Assembly: GCA_041946865.1 (NCBI GenBank)
Contig: JBHGBF010000070.1
Coordinates: 1-28,130 of the forward strand
DNA from: RPQK01 sp041946865
GTDB lineage: Bacteria; Acidobacteriota; UBA6911; RPQK01
DNA length: 28,130 nt
Direction: 5' to 3'
A model generated the notes under the pieces. The model saw nothing but the letters and a program-made list of their open reading frames with translations, was not told the DNA's origin and ran no database searches. Positions 1 through 7,637 of this stretch are shown piece after piece. How positions within the stretch are numbered: the stretch's first letter is position 1; every line of letters begins with the position of its first letter. The position numbers were made by a program, and so were the translations under genes.

Positions 1-1
1 T

Positions 2-160
2 TCCACTATCCGGGTGCGCAAGGGGCATGCTGAACTCCAAAAGCGCCTGCCGCTTCGCTTGCAGAAAACTGAGCGGTTACAGGAGCATATGCAGGGACTG
101 CTGCAACGCATCGCTATAGGCAGGTCGCACACCTTCCGCGGCGCGGGCCGCGGCGATTGA
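2..160 (+). CDS. 3' end of an unidentified gene (partial)
   Basis: An open frame enters from the left edge and runs 52 codons to a TGA at 158-160. The other two forward frames are closed by stops within this stretch. The visible C-terminus is rich in Arg, Leu and Gln (for example LQKRLPLRLQKTERLQEHMQ) and ends in GRGD. I do not recognise a family. The stop codon overlaps the -35 element of the promoter of the next gene, so the two genes are tightly packed. It could be a chance open frame, because only about 160 bases are visible. Confidence 0.4.
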   Translation, partial: STIRVRKGHAELQKRLPLRLQKTERLQEHMQGLLQRIAIGRSHTFRGAGRGD

Positions 161-184
161 CTGCCGGCGACGGCATTGTATACT
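157..184 (+). promoter_or_regulatory. Sigma-70-type promoter, apparently for a leaderless mRNA
   Basis: TTGACT (157-162) is followed after 16 bp by TATACT (179-184), each one mismatch from the housekeeping consensus. Seven bases after the -10 comes the ATG at 192. The expected transcription start therefore falls on, or one base from, the A of the start codon. No Shine-Dalgarno sequence precedes the ATG. Promoter quality is seen in the sequence; leaderless translation is inferred. Confidence 0.7.
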
Positions 185-191
185 TCCCCGG

Positions 192-2165
192 ATGAAACCG
201 GCGAGGGTCGCGAATAGGCGAAATACCAGGCTGGTCGCAGGAGCCGTCCTATTCGCCGCCGTCGTCCTGTCTTTGCTGTCCTATTACGTCCTCACAAATC
301 CCGATATCCCTTTTCTCCTGTCCGAAAAGGGGGCGACTTGGGTCAAGCTGAAAAGGGCGATTTACGTAGAAACCTGGAGACATGAGGTCGAGCGGGTGAC
401 TTTCCGCACCCGGTTTACGGTCAATAAGTCGGTGGCCGCACCGATCCTCGTCGTCCGGGCCCTGAAAGACAGCGAGGTCCGCCTGGATGGTCGCCTGGCG
501 GCGCCTTTCAGGGGGATTCTCCGTGAGTGGAAGAAATCCCGCTCGATCAATCTGGCGCCTTTTCTTTCACTCGGTCAGCACGAGCTTCAGATCACGGTTC
601 AGAACAAGCAGGGGCCTGCCCTGCTGCTGGCTCACTGCGAGGCGTTAGGGGTTTTCACCTCGAGGGAGTGGACAGCGAGCTATGACGGGGTCCAATGGGT
701 GTCGGTTCAATCGGCCGCGGATGCGGAGAGTCCCGAGGTGGCCGGACAGTTCGAAACAACCCTCCAGGCCTTTGCTTCGCTGGCGCCGTTTCAGATTAGT
801 TTGTTTGCCGCCGTATTCGTGTCGGCTCTGGGACTCGCTTCTGGCTCCCGTTACAGCCAGGCGCTGACAAGCGTTCTTCTCCGGCCTTCACGGGTCCGCT
901 GGTTCGTGCTCCTCGGCTGGGCGGCGCTTGCTCTCAATAACGCTCCCAGGTTGTCGCTGACGCACGGTTTCGACGTCCCGGATCACTACGAGTACATTGC
1001 CTACGTCGCCCAGACCGGCAGAATCCCGCTTGCTTCTGAGGGATGGCAGATGTTCCAGTCGCCGCTGTACTACCTGATTTCGGCGATTCCGTTCTGGCTT
1101 TTGTCTCAATTCTTCACACTGCGGACCGTCGCGCTGGGGCTGCGCGCCATCCCGCTGGCCTGCGGAATTCTGCAAGTCGAAGTCTGCTATCGGGCCATGC
1201 GCCACGTGTTTCCGGAAAAGAAGGACCTTCAGATTCTCGGGACCCTCGTGGGCGGGCTTATGCCCATGAACCTCTACATGTCTCAGTACGCGGGCAACGA
1301 GCCGCTGGCAGCGATTCTCACCTCTGTCCTGCTCCTGGTGTGTTTCACTCTTCTTGCCCGGGACCAGGCGCCTATTCCGCGGCGATTTCCCGCAGTTTTC
1401 GGCATGACCTGGGGCCTGGCGATATTGACGAAGGTGAGCGCCCTTCTCCTGGCGGCGCCGGCGCTGGGCTGTTTCGTCTATGCGGCCGCCCGACGCGGCT
1501 GGCGCCGCCGGAACCTCGCCGTTGCCCTGCTGGCGATGGCCGGCTTTCCAGTTCTCATCTCGGGCTGGTATCACCTCAGAAACTGGATCACCTTCGGCAA
1601 GCCCTTTATAGGAGGCTGGGATTCCGTGCGTGGGCTTGCCTGGTGGCAGGATCCGGGCTACCGAACGGTCAGCCAGCTGATCCGCTTCGGGGAAACCCTT
1701 ATTCGCCCCGTCTTTTCGGGTACGCAGGGCTTCTGGGACTCGATCTACTCCACGCTCTGGGCCGACGGATTCCTCAGCTCGAGAACGGCGCTTGAGTACT
1801 GTCCGCCCTGGAATTACCGGTTCATGTTCTCCGGAATTCTGTTTGCACTCGTGCCGACTATCGCCATCATCCTGGGGATTCTCGGCGCTTTCCGAAAGGC
1901 GACAACACCCACCACTCGTGTCTGTCGGTTTGCCGCCGTGTGCCTGGCCGTCTACTTTTTGGCCGTGATTTTCGCCTACATCAATGTCCCGATTTACAGC
2001 GCGGCAAAGGCCACGTACACGCTGGGCCTTTTGCCCTGTTACGCCGCCCTGTGCGCCGCAGGTCTGGAATTGATGATGCGCGGCAGGTTCAGCCGGGCTT
2101 TGGCCGTCACTCTGATGGTCTGCTGGGCAGTGAACAGTTATCTGGCCTTCTTCGTTGTGCGTTAA
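192..2165 (+). CDS. GT-C-type membrane glycosyltransferase with N-terminal beta-sandwich-like domain
   Basis: This 657-residue polytopic membrane protein has one membrane segment at about residues 15-34. An extracytoplasmic stretch follows (about 45-195) whose pattern of LDG, FLSLGQHELQITV and a final SYDGVQW resembles a galactose-binding-like sandwich. Many hydrophobic helices begin near residue 200. DVPDHYEYI (261-269) and FQSPLYYL (288-295) resemble the acidic first-loop motif and the following PLYY signature of lipid-sugar-dependent GT-C enzymes (PMT/ArnT-like). The likely role is transfer of a sugar from a polyprenyl-phosphate donor to an acceptor outside the membrane; donor and acceptor are unknown. 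The start is fixed by the promoter seven bases upstream. The gene converges on glnA with only 23 bp between the stop codons. The family is reasonably sure, the substrate is not. Confidence 0.75.
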   Translation: MKPARVANRRNTRLVAGAVLFAAVVLSLLSYYVLTNPDIPFLLSEKGATWVKLKRAIYVETWRHEVERVTFRTRFTVNKSVAAPILVVRALKDSEVRLDGRLAAPFRGILREWKKSRSINLAPFLSLGQHELQITVQNKQGPALLLAHCEALGVFTSREWTASYDGVQWVSVQSAADAESPEVAGQFETTLQAFASLAPFQISLFAAVFVSALGLASGSRYSQALTSVLLRPSRVRWFVLLGWAALALNNAPRLSLTHGFDVPDHYEYIAYVAQTGRIPLASEGWQMFQSPLYYLISAIPFWLLSQFFTLRTVALGLRAIPLACGILQVEVCYRAMRHVFPEKKDLQILGTLVGGLMPMNLYMSQYAGNEPLAAILTSVLLLVCFTLLARDQAPIPRRFPAVFGMTWGLAILTKVSALLLAAPALGCFVYAAARRGWRRRNLAVALLAMAGFPVLISGWYHLRNWITFGKPFIGGWDSVRGLAWWQDPGYRTVSQLIRFGETLIRPVFSGTQGFWDSIYSTLWADGFLSSRTALEYCPPWNYRFMFSGILFALVPTIAIILGILGAFRKATTPTTRVCRFAAVCLAVYFLAVIFAYINVPIYSAAKATYTLGLLPCYAALCAAGLELMMRGRFSRALAVTLMVCWAVNSYLAFFVVR

Positions 2166-2188
2166 GCCTTTCTCGGCTCGAATTGCGG

Positions 2189-3514
2189 TCAGTAGGTCCC
2201 CAGGTAGGTTTCGATTTCCCAGGGATGGACCTGCTCGATATAGCTTCGCCACTCGGCCCGTTTCGCGTCGATGAAGTGCTTATAAATATGCTTTCCGAGC
2301 GCCTCCTGCACCGTTTTGTCCTTCTCCAGCATGTCGAGCGCGTGATTCAGATTCGAGGGTAAATCCTCGATCTTGTGGCGGCGCCGATCACGCACGCTCA
2401 TCTTGTAGACGTTCTTCTTCACGGGCGGCGGCGGCTCGAGCTGGTCCTTGATGCCCTCCAGGCCGGATTTAAGCATCACAGCCAGGGCCAGATAGGGATT
2501 GCAGCTTGGATCGGGCATCCTGACCTCGCAACGCGTTCCCTGCCCCCGCCGGGCCGGCACGCGGACGAGCGGGCTGCGGTTATGCTCCGCCCAGGCAACG
2601 CGCGTAGGCGCTTCATAGTCGGGAACGAGGCGCTTATAGGAGTTGATCAGCGGGTTAGTGATGGCGCAAAAGCCACGCGCATGCTTGAGGAGTCCCGCGA
2701 TGTATTGACGGGCGCAACGACTCAACTGCAGCGGGTTCATCGGGTCAAAGAAAGCGTTCTGATCGCCGCGAAACAGCGACTGATGAGTGTGCATTCCCGA
2801 GCCGGGAACCCCGTAGATAGGCTTCGGCATGAATGTGGCGTGCAGGCCGTGGTCCCGGGCGACTTTGCGCACGACCAGCTTGAAGGTGGCGGTGTTGTCA
2901 GCCAGGGTGAGAGCCTGATCGTACTTCAGGTCTATCTCGTGCTGCCCCGGCGCGACCTCGTGATGCGCCGCCTCGATTTCAAAGCCGAGTGCCTCCAGGG
3001 TGTTGACGATGTCTCTGCGGGCCTCCTCGCCTTTATCCACCGGCGTCAAGTCAAAGTAACCCCCCGAGTCCTGGGTGCGAGTGGTCGGTTTGCCATGCTC
3101 GTCCTGGAGAAACAGAAAGAATTCGCACTCCACCCCGGCGTACATAGAAAAGCCCATCTGCGCGGCGTCCTCGAGAATCCTCTTCAACCGGGTTCGCGGA
3201 CAACCTTGGAAGACACCGCCGTCGGGATAACGGATGTCGCAGATAAGCCTACCCACCTTGCCTCGCTCCAGGTGCTCCCAAGGGAAAATGCGGAACGTGT
3301 TAGGATCGGGCAACAGCAGCATGTCCGACTCTTCGAGACGGGCGAACCCTTCGATCGAGGACCCGTCGAACACAATCTGGCCGTCCAAGGCCTTTTCGAA
3401 CTGACCGACCGGGACCTCGACGTTTTTGTTGTTTCCCATGATGTCGGTGAAATGCAGGCGCAGGAAACGCACCCGCTCTTCCTTGCAGATCTTCAAAACG
3501 TCGCTGTTATTCAT
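2189..3514 (-). CDS. glnA: Glutamine synthetase, type I
   Basis: The gene encodes ATP-dependent ligation of ammonia to glutamate in the cytoplasm, the main entry point of nitrogen. The 441-residue protein carries FDGSSIEGF (about 49-57), a metal/substrate segment containing GSGMHTHQSL, NPLINSYKRLVPDYEAPTR and NRSPLVRVPA, and it ends in a Tyr. It lacks the NLYDLPPE adenylylation site of the proteobacterial beta type. The sequence instead resembles the Bacillus-like GSI-alpha form, which is feedback-inhibited rather than adenylylated. I chose ATG 3514 (MNNSDVLK) because family alignment begins there. An in-frame ATG at 3538 would add eight residues, and neither start has a clear Shine-Dalgarno sequence. 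The longer open frame (to 3673) reads through the upstream octamer repeat and is rejected. The gene is divergent from ubiA. Confidence 0.95.
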   Translation of the reverse strand: MNNSDVLKICKEERVRFLRLHFTDIMGNNKNVEVPVGQFEKALDGQIVFDGSSIEGFARLEESDMLLLPDPNTFRIFPWEHLERGKVGRLICDIRYPDGGVFQGCPRTRLKRILEDAAQMGFSMYAGVECEFFLFLQDEHGKPTTRTQDSGGYFDLTPVDKGEEARRDIVNTLEALGFEIEAAHHEVAPGQHEIDLKYDQALTLADNTATFKLVVRKVARDHGLHATFMPKPIYGVPGSGMHTHQSLFRGDQNAFFDPMNPLQLSRCARQYIAGLLKHARGFCAITNPLINSYKRLVPDYEAPTRVAWAEHNRSPLVRVPARRGQGTRCEVRMPDPSCNPYLALAVMLKSGLEGIKDQLEPPPPVKKNVYKMSVRDRRRHKIEDLPSNLNHALDMLEKDKTVQEALGKHIYKHFIDAKRAEWRSYIEQVHPWEIETYLGTY

Positions 3515-3568
3515 AGCTTTATTCGAGGTTTTTACCATTCTTGCAGGTGATGAAGCCACTGAAAACCC

Positions 3569-3713
3569 GTGACGAGGTGACAAGGTGACCAGGTGACAAG
3601 GTTGACCGCAAGAGTCTACAGAGTCACCGCCCGCGAGCGCGCGCTGCACAGCTGCAGTCTCTTGCCTTTTCATCTTGTCACCCTGTTACCTTGTCACCTT
3701 GTCACCTTGTCAC
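3569..3713. repeat. Inverted array of 8-bp units, GTGACAAG type
   Basis: Left arm 3569-3600 has four head-to-tail octamers: GTGACGAG, GTGACAAG, GTGACCAG, GTGACAAG. Right arm 3674-3713 has five octamers in the opposite orientation: CTTGTCAC, CCTGTTAC, then CTTGTCAC three times. The arms are complementary over about 32-40 bases, and the 73-bp interval between them contains a further 7-bp inverted pair. The array could form a long foldback in DNA or in the glnA leader RNA. The same design recurs at the right end of the window with a different octamer. Confidence 0.9.
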
Positions 3714-3747
3714 CCTTCCGGTTCCCAGCATGCCTCGTTCCGGCGTG

Positions 3748-3756
3748 TGCTATAAT
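3748..3756 (+). promoter_or_regulatory. Extended -10 promoter for ubiA
   Basis: TGCTATAAT is a perfect extended -10 (TGn plus TATAAT). The hexamer lies 19 bases before the ATG at 3776. No good -35 hexamer is present, as is usual for extended -10 promoters. The predicted transcript begins near 3762 with a leader of about 14 bases and no clear Shine-Dalgarno sequence. The element lies just outside the octamer array. Confidence 0.65.
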
Positions 3757-3775
3757 CCCCCACGTTTCGGGCTGC

Positions 3776-4630
3776 ATGAAAAGGCTGTTCATCGTCCTCG
3801 AGATGATCAAGTTCGAGCATACGGTCTTTGCGATCCCCTTCGCCTTTCTGGGCGCTTTTTTAGCCGCTCGCGGCTTCCCTGGCTGGAGACCGACGCTCTG
3901 GGTCATCCTGGCGATGTTCGGCGCGCGCAGCGCGGCCATGGGATTTAACCGTCTGGTCGACGCCGATATCGACAGCCGAAATCCGCGCACTGCTAACCGC
4001 GCGTTACCCCGCCGGCTCCTGAGCAGGAGATTCGTGCTCCTCTTCGTGGTATTCTCCTCGCTCCTGTTCTTCTTCTCGGCCTGGCGTCTGAACCGGCTGG
4101 CTCTGCTCTTGTCACCCCTGGCGCTCTTTATCGTACTGGGGTATAGCTATACCAAGCGCTTCACGTCCCTGTCGCACGCGCTTCTCGGGCTCTGCCTCGG
4201 GATCGCCCCTGTCGGGGGCTGGGTTGCCGTCCGGGGCGCCCTGGACGTCGCCCCCTTTTACCTTGCAGCCGCTGTGCTTTTCTGGGTCGCCGGATTCGAC
4301 ATCATCTACGCCTGTCAGGATGTGGAGTTCGATCGGTCGGCCGGGCTTTATTCAATGCCCGCCCGATTGGGGATTCGCCGTTCGCTCCAGGTCTCATCGG
4401 CATTTCACGTCCTCATGGTCTTCCTGTTAAGTTGGGTTTTCTGGCTGTTTCGGCTCTCGATGGTGAGCTGGATCGGCCTGGGGCTTGTCGCGTTCGGCCT
4501 GATCTACGAGCACAGCCTGGTCAAGGCCGAGGACCTGAGTAGGGTGAACGCTGCGTTTTTCACAATAAACGGAATCATCAGCGTAGCGCTGTTCGTTTTC
4601 GTGGGTGCGGATCTATGTCTTTTCGTCTAG
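3776..4630 (+). CDS. ubiA: UbiA-family prenyltransferase (UbiA/MqnP-like)
   Basis: This 284-residue integral membrane enzyme attaches a polyprenyl chain to an aromatic quinone precursor. The first Asp-rich motif is NRLVDADID (58-66; N58, D62, D66), and YSYTKRF follows at 123-129. The second Asp-rich motif lies in DIIYACQDVEFDR (175-187), giving D175, D182 and D186. These Asp residues bind the Mg-diphosphate. The YACQDVEFDR form is typical of the UbiA subgroup linked to menaquinone synthesis by the futalosine route (MqnP), so the product may serve menaquinone rather than ubiquinone. ATG 3776 is chosen because MKRLFIVLEMIKFEHTVFA is the family N-terminus; the longer open frame translates the octamer repeat. 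The last 16 bases overlap pilB in another frame, suggesting co-transcription. Confidence 0.9.
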   Translation: MKRLFIVLEMIKFEHTVFAIPFAFLGAFLAARGFPGWRPTLWVILAMFGARSAAMGFNRLVDADIDSRNPRTANRALPRRLLSRRFVLLFVVFSSLLFFFSAWRLNRLALLLSPLALFIVLGYSYTKRFTSLSHALLGLCLGIAPVGGWVAVRGALDVAPFYLAAAVLFWVAGFDIIYACQDVEFDRSAGLYSMPARLGIRRSLQVSSAFHVLMVFLLSWVFWLFRLSMVSWIGLGLVAFGLIYEHSLVKAEDLSRVNAAFFTINGIISVALFVFVGADLCLFV

Positions 4631-6333
4631 GCGACATTCTCATCAAGAGAGGCCAGCTGAAACCCGAACAGCTGCACGCCGCCATCAGGTACCAGAAGGA
4701 GCATGGCGGCAAGCTGGCGAACATTCTCGTCGACCTGAATTTTGTCAACGACGAGGCAATAGCCAAGATCCTGAGCCAGCTTTACGACGTTCCGTACGTG
4801 GCATTGAACGAGATCGAGGTCGACCCGGAAGTCGTTCGCCTGATCCCGATAGAAACCGCCATCCGATACCAGGTGCTGCCGCTGCACCGCGCCGGGACCG
4901 TCCTGACGACGGCCGTCTCCGACCCGACCAACGTCACCGTCCTCGACGAAATCAAGTTCCGGACCGGCTATCACGTCGAACCGGTTGTCGCGACGCAGAG
5001 CGCCATCAAGGAGTCGATCGAGAAGTACTACGGTACGGAACAGACGATTGCGCTCAAGAAGGTCTATGACGAGCTGACCGCCGAGGGTGAATACGAGATC
5101 AACCTGGCGCCCGAAGAGACCGAGATGGATATCGCCGAACTGCAGAAGAGCAGTTCGGAAGCCCCCATCATCCGCCTGGTCAACCTGATCCTGGCGGATG
5201 CTATCCGCAAGGGGGCCAGCGACATTCACCTGGAGCCGTTCGAGAGAGAGATGCGGGTCCGGTACCGAATTGACGGCGTGCTTTTCCCGGTCATGACCCC
5301 GCCGAACAAATTTCGGGACGCGCTGACGTCCCGGGTCAAGATCATGTCGAACCTCGACATCAGCGAGCGCCGGATCCCGCAGGACGGCCGCATCAAGATC
5401 CGTATCAATGACAACGGAAAGCGGAAGGAGATCGATTTTCGAGTCTCGACGCTGCCGACCCTCTTCGGCGAGAAGATCGTTCTGCGCATCCTCGACAAGG
5501 CGAAGCTGCCGCTTGACCTGACCCTGCTCGGTTTCGAGCCTCAGTCACTGGCCAAATTCGAGTGGGCGGTCAAGCAGCCGTATGGAATGATCCTGGTTAC
5601 GGGACCGACCGGCAGCGGCAAGACCAGCTCGCTTTACACGGTCCTCAACAAGCTGAACACCGACGAAGTCAACATCATGACCGCCGAGGATCCTGTCGAG
5701 TACAACTTCCACGGGATCAACCAGGTCCAGACCAAGGAACAAATCGGCCTGACTTTCGCGGCTTGTCTGCGTGCCTTTCTCCGTCAGGACCCCAACATCA
5801 TTATGGTGGGCGAAATCCGTGATCTCGAAACCGCGGAAATCGCCGTAAAAGCAGCGTTGACCGGACACCTGGTGTTGAGCACCCTGCATACCAACGATGC
5901 TCCCTCCAGCATCGACCGGCTGTTGAACATGGGGATCGAGCCGTTCCTGGTGACGACTTCGATTAACCTGATCTGCGCCCAGCGGCTGGTACGAAGGATC
6001 TGCAAGGAATGCAAACAGGAAGTGGACACCCCTCCGGAAGCGCTTGTCGAGCTCGGGTTCCCGGCCAGCATGGTCAAGGGCATGGCGATCTACCAGGGGG
6101 CCGGTTGCCCGAAGTGCAATGACAGCGGATACAAAGGTCGTATCGGACTGTTTGAGGTCATGGAAATGAGCCCGGCGATTCAGAACCTGGTCCTGACCGG
6201 GGGCCGCGGTGCGGTGATTCGCGACAAGGCCCGCGAGGAGGGGATGATCACCCTGCGGGAAAGCGGCCTCGAAAAAATACGGGCCGGTATGACCACAATC
6301 GAGGAAGTCTTGCGGGAAACGACCTTGTACTAG
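4615..6333 (+). CDS. pilB: Type IV pilus extension ATPase PilB
   Basis: This 572-residue cytoplasmic hexameric ATPase powers pilus polymerisation. An N-terminal MshEN/GspE_N region (about 1-160) precedes the motor domain. Walker A is GPTGSGKT (330-337), Walker B lies in IIMVGEIRD (395-403), and the His-box segment contains TLHTND (423-428). A tetracysteine zinc site (C463, C466, C498, C501) is typical of the PilB/GspE extension ATPases and absent from PilT. The start overlaps the end of ubiA by 16 bases, and only a weak G-rich tract precedes the ATG, so translation may be coupled. Length and motifs are normal. It acts with PilT and PilC encoded just downstream. Confidence 0.96.
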   Translation: MSFRLGDILIKRGQLKPEQLHAAIRYQKEHGGKLANILVDLNFVNDEAIAKILSQLYDVPYVALNEIEVDPEVVRLIPIETAIRYQVLPLHRAGTVLTTAVSDPTNVTVLDEIKFRTGYHVEPVVATQSAIKESIEKYYGTEQTIALKKVYDELTAEGEYEINLAPEETEMDIAELQKSSSEAPIIRLVNLILADAIRKGASDIHLEPFEREMRVRYRIDGVLFPVMTPPNKFRDALTSRVKIMSNLDISERRIPQDGRIKIRINDNGKRKEIDFRVSTLPTLFGEKIVLRILDKAKLPLDLTLLGFEPQSLAKFEWAVKQPYGMILVTGPTGSGKTSSLYTVLNKLNTDEVNIMTAEDPVEYNFHGINQVQTKEQIGLTFAACLRAFLRQDPNIIMVGEIRDLETAEIAVKAALTGHLVLSTLHTNDAPSSIDRLLNMGIEPFLVTTSINLICAQRLVRRICKECKQEVDTPPEALVELGFPASMVKGMAIYQGAGCPKCNDSGYKGRIGLFEVMEMSPAIQNLVLTGGRGAVIRDKAREEGMITLRESGLEKIRAGMTTIEEVLRETTLY

Positions 6334-6439
6334 ATGGCTGATTCTCTGATACAGTTTCGCTGATCACGAGAGTGTGCCGCTCCTGATCGGTGTTATCCGT
6401 TAGCTGTCAATCGGTAACAGGCAAGTGGCGGCCTGCTTG

Positions 6440-6453
6440 GTGACACGTGTCAC
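6440..6453. promoter_or_regulatory. Perfect 14-bp palindrome upstream of pilT, possible operator
   Basis: GTGACACGTGTCAC is a perfect inverted repeat centred 45 bases before the pilT ATG, in the 158-bp pilB-pilT spacer. A perfect palindrome of this size is the usual footprint of a dimeric helix-turn-helix regulator. No regulator can be named from the sequence. The rest of the spacer (6334-6491) has a bulged inverted pair gttatccg / cggtaac near 6390-6416 and no convincing terminator. Confidence 0.5.
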
Positions 6454-6476
6454 GCATGTACGACAGGCCAGATAGG

Positions 6477-6482
6477 TAGAAT
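6477..6482 (+). promoter_or_regulatory. Possible -10 element for pilT
   Basis: TAGAAT lies nine bases before the pilT ATG. If used, it would give an almost leaderless transcript, and no Shine-Dalgarno sequence precedes the ATG. No acceptable -35 is present; the palindrome at 6440-6453 occupies the region just upstream. The evidence is weak, and pilT may simply be co-transcribed from pilB. Confidence 0.3.
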
Positions 6483-6491
6483 CGACCTCCG

Positions 6492-7592
6492 ATGGAAACG
6501 ACTCCGCTGTCACTTACGGAACTCCTGAACAAAGTCGGAGATATGCATGGCAGTGACCTCCACCTGAGCGCGGGTTCCCCCCCGCGGATCAGAGTTCATG
6601 GGGAGATGCTCAGCCTGAATCTGCCCGTCTTAAAGCCGGCCGAAACAAAACGGCTGGCTTACAGCGTCATGACCGACGAGCAGAAGTTCCGCTTTGAACA
6701 GGCGTTGGAGCTCGACTTCAGTTTTGGCGTCAAAGGTCTGGCCAGATTCCGGGCGAACGTCTTCACTCAACGCGGCGCCGTTTCCGCCGTCTTCCGAATC
6801 ATTCCCTTCAGCATACCCACTTTCGAGGAGCTGAACGTTCCGCCCGTCATGCAGAAGCTCTGCGAAAAACCGCGCGGCCTGATCCTGATCACGGGACCGA
6901 CCGGAAGCGGGAAGTCGACCACGCTGGCGGTGATGATCGACAAGATCAACCGGGAAAGACGCGCTCATATCATCACGATCGAGGACCCGATTGAGTTCCT
7001 CCATGAACATAAGAACTGCGTGGTCAACCAGCGGGAAGTTCACGCGGACACGCACTCGTTTGCCAATGCGCTGCGCGTGGCCTTGCGTGAGGACCCGGAT
7101 GTCGTGCTCATCGGGGAAATGCGCGACCTGGAGACCGTCGAATCGGCGCTGCGCATCGCCGAAACGGGACACCTGACCTTCGCCACACTGCACACCAACT
7201 CCACGTACTCGACAATTAACCGTATCGTGGATGTCTTTCCGCCCCATCAGCAACAGCAGATCAGAACTCAGCTGTCGATGGTCCTCGAGGGCATCATGTG
7301 CCAGACCCTCTTACCGCGGGCAGATGGTACGGGCCGGATTATGGCCGCGGAGGTCATGATCCCGAATTCGGCCATTCGAAATCTCATTCGGGAAAACAAG
7401 ATTCATCAGATCTATTCCGCCATGCAGACCGGGCAGGAGAAGTACGGCATGCAGACCATGAACCAGGCGCTGGCTGTGCTTCACCAGCAGCGCAAAGTCT
7501 CTTACGAAGAGTGCATCAGCCGCTCGTCCAACCCGGACGAACTGATAGACATGTTGAAACGGAGCGGAAGTCGGGAGCCGGTTCGCGCCTGA
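6492..7592 (+). CDS. pilT: Type IV pilus retraction ATPase PilT
   Basis: This 366-residue cytoplasmic hexameric ATPase depolymerises the pilus and drives twitching motility. The N-terminal PAS-like domain (GSDLHLSAGSPPRIRVHGE, about 20-38) is followed by Walker A GPTGSGKS (135-142). Walker B lies in DVVLIGEMRD (203-212) and the His box in TLHTNS (232-237). The PilT signature AIRNLIRE (294-301) is complete; it is diagnostic of PilT and needed for retraction in the family. No tetracysteine motif is present, as expected. The gene lies 158 bp after pilB and 45 bp before pilC. The 14-bp palindrome upstream suggests it could be controlled separately from pilB. Confidence 0.97.
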   Translation: METTPLSLTELLNKVGDMHGSDLHLSAGSPPRIRVHGEMLSLNLPVLKPAETKRLAYSVMTDEQKFRFEQALELDFSFGVKGLARFRANVFTQRGAVSAVFRIIPFSIPTFEELNVPPVMQKLCEKPRGLILITGPTGSGKSTTLAVMIDKINRERRAHIITIEDPIEFLHEHKNCVVNQREVHADTHSFANALRVALREDPDVVLIGEMRDLETVESALRIAETGHLTFATLHTNSTYSTINRIVDVFPPHQQQQIRTQLSMVLEGIMCQTLLPRADGTGRIMAAEVMIPNSAIRNLIRENKIHQIYSAMQTGQEKYGMQTMNQALAVLHQQRKVSYEECISRSSNPDELIDMLKRSGSREPVRA

Positions 7593-7637
7593 CGCCTTTT
7601 TCCGCATTCGGTGGTGCTGTAGTTTGGGGGAGGGGAT

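Larger units (their letters stand above)
3515..3775. other. Divergent glnA-ubiA intergenic region
   Basis: This 261-bp spacer has no gene. It holds the inverted octamer array (3569-3713), an inner inverted pair gcaagag (3608-3614) / ctcttgc (3659-3665) that extends the same foldback, a GC-rich apex containing agcgcgcgct, and the ubiA -10 element. I could not identify a convincing glnA promoter in it. Confidence 0.7.

Noticed and set aside
3515..3673. N-terminal extension of glutamine synthetase to 3673
   Set aside because: The extra residues are translated repeat DNA, and the family N-terminus begins at 3514.
3593..3775. N-terminal extension of the UbiA-family protein from 3593
   Set aside because: It translates the octamer array and lies mostly upstream of the extended -10 promoter; family similarity begins at 3776.
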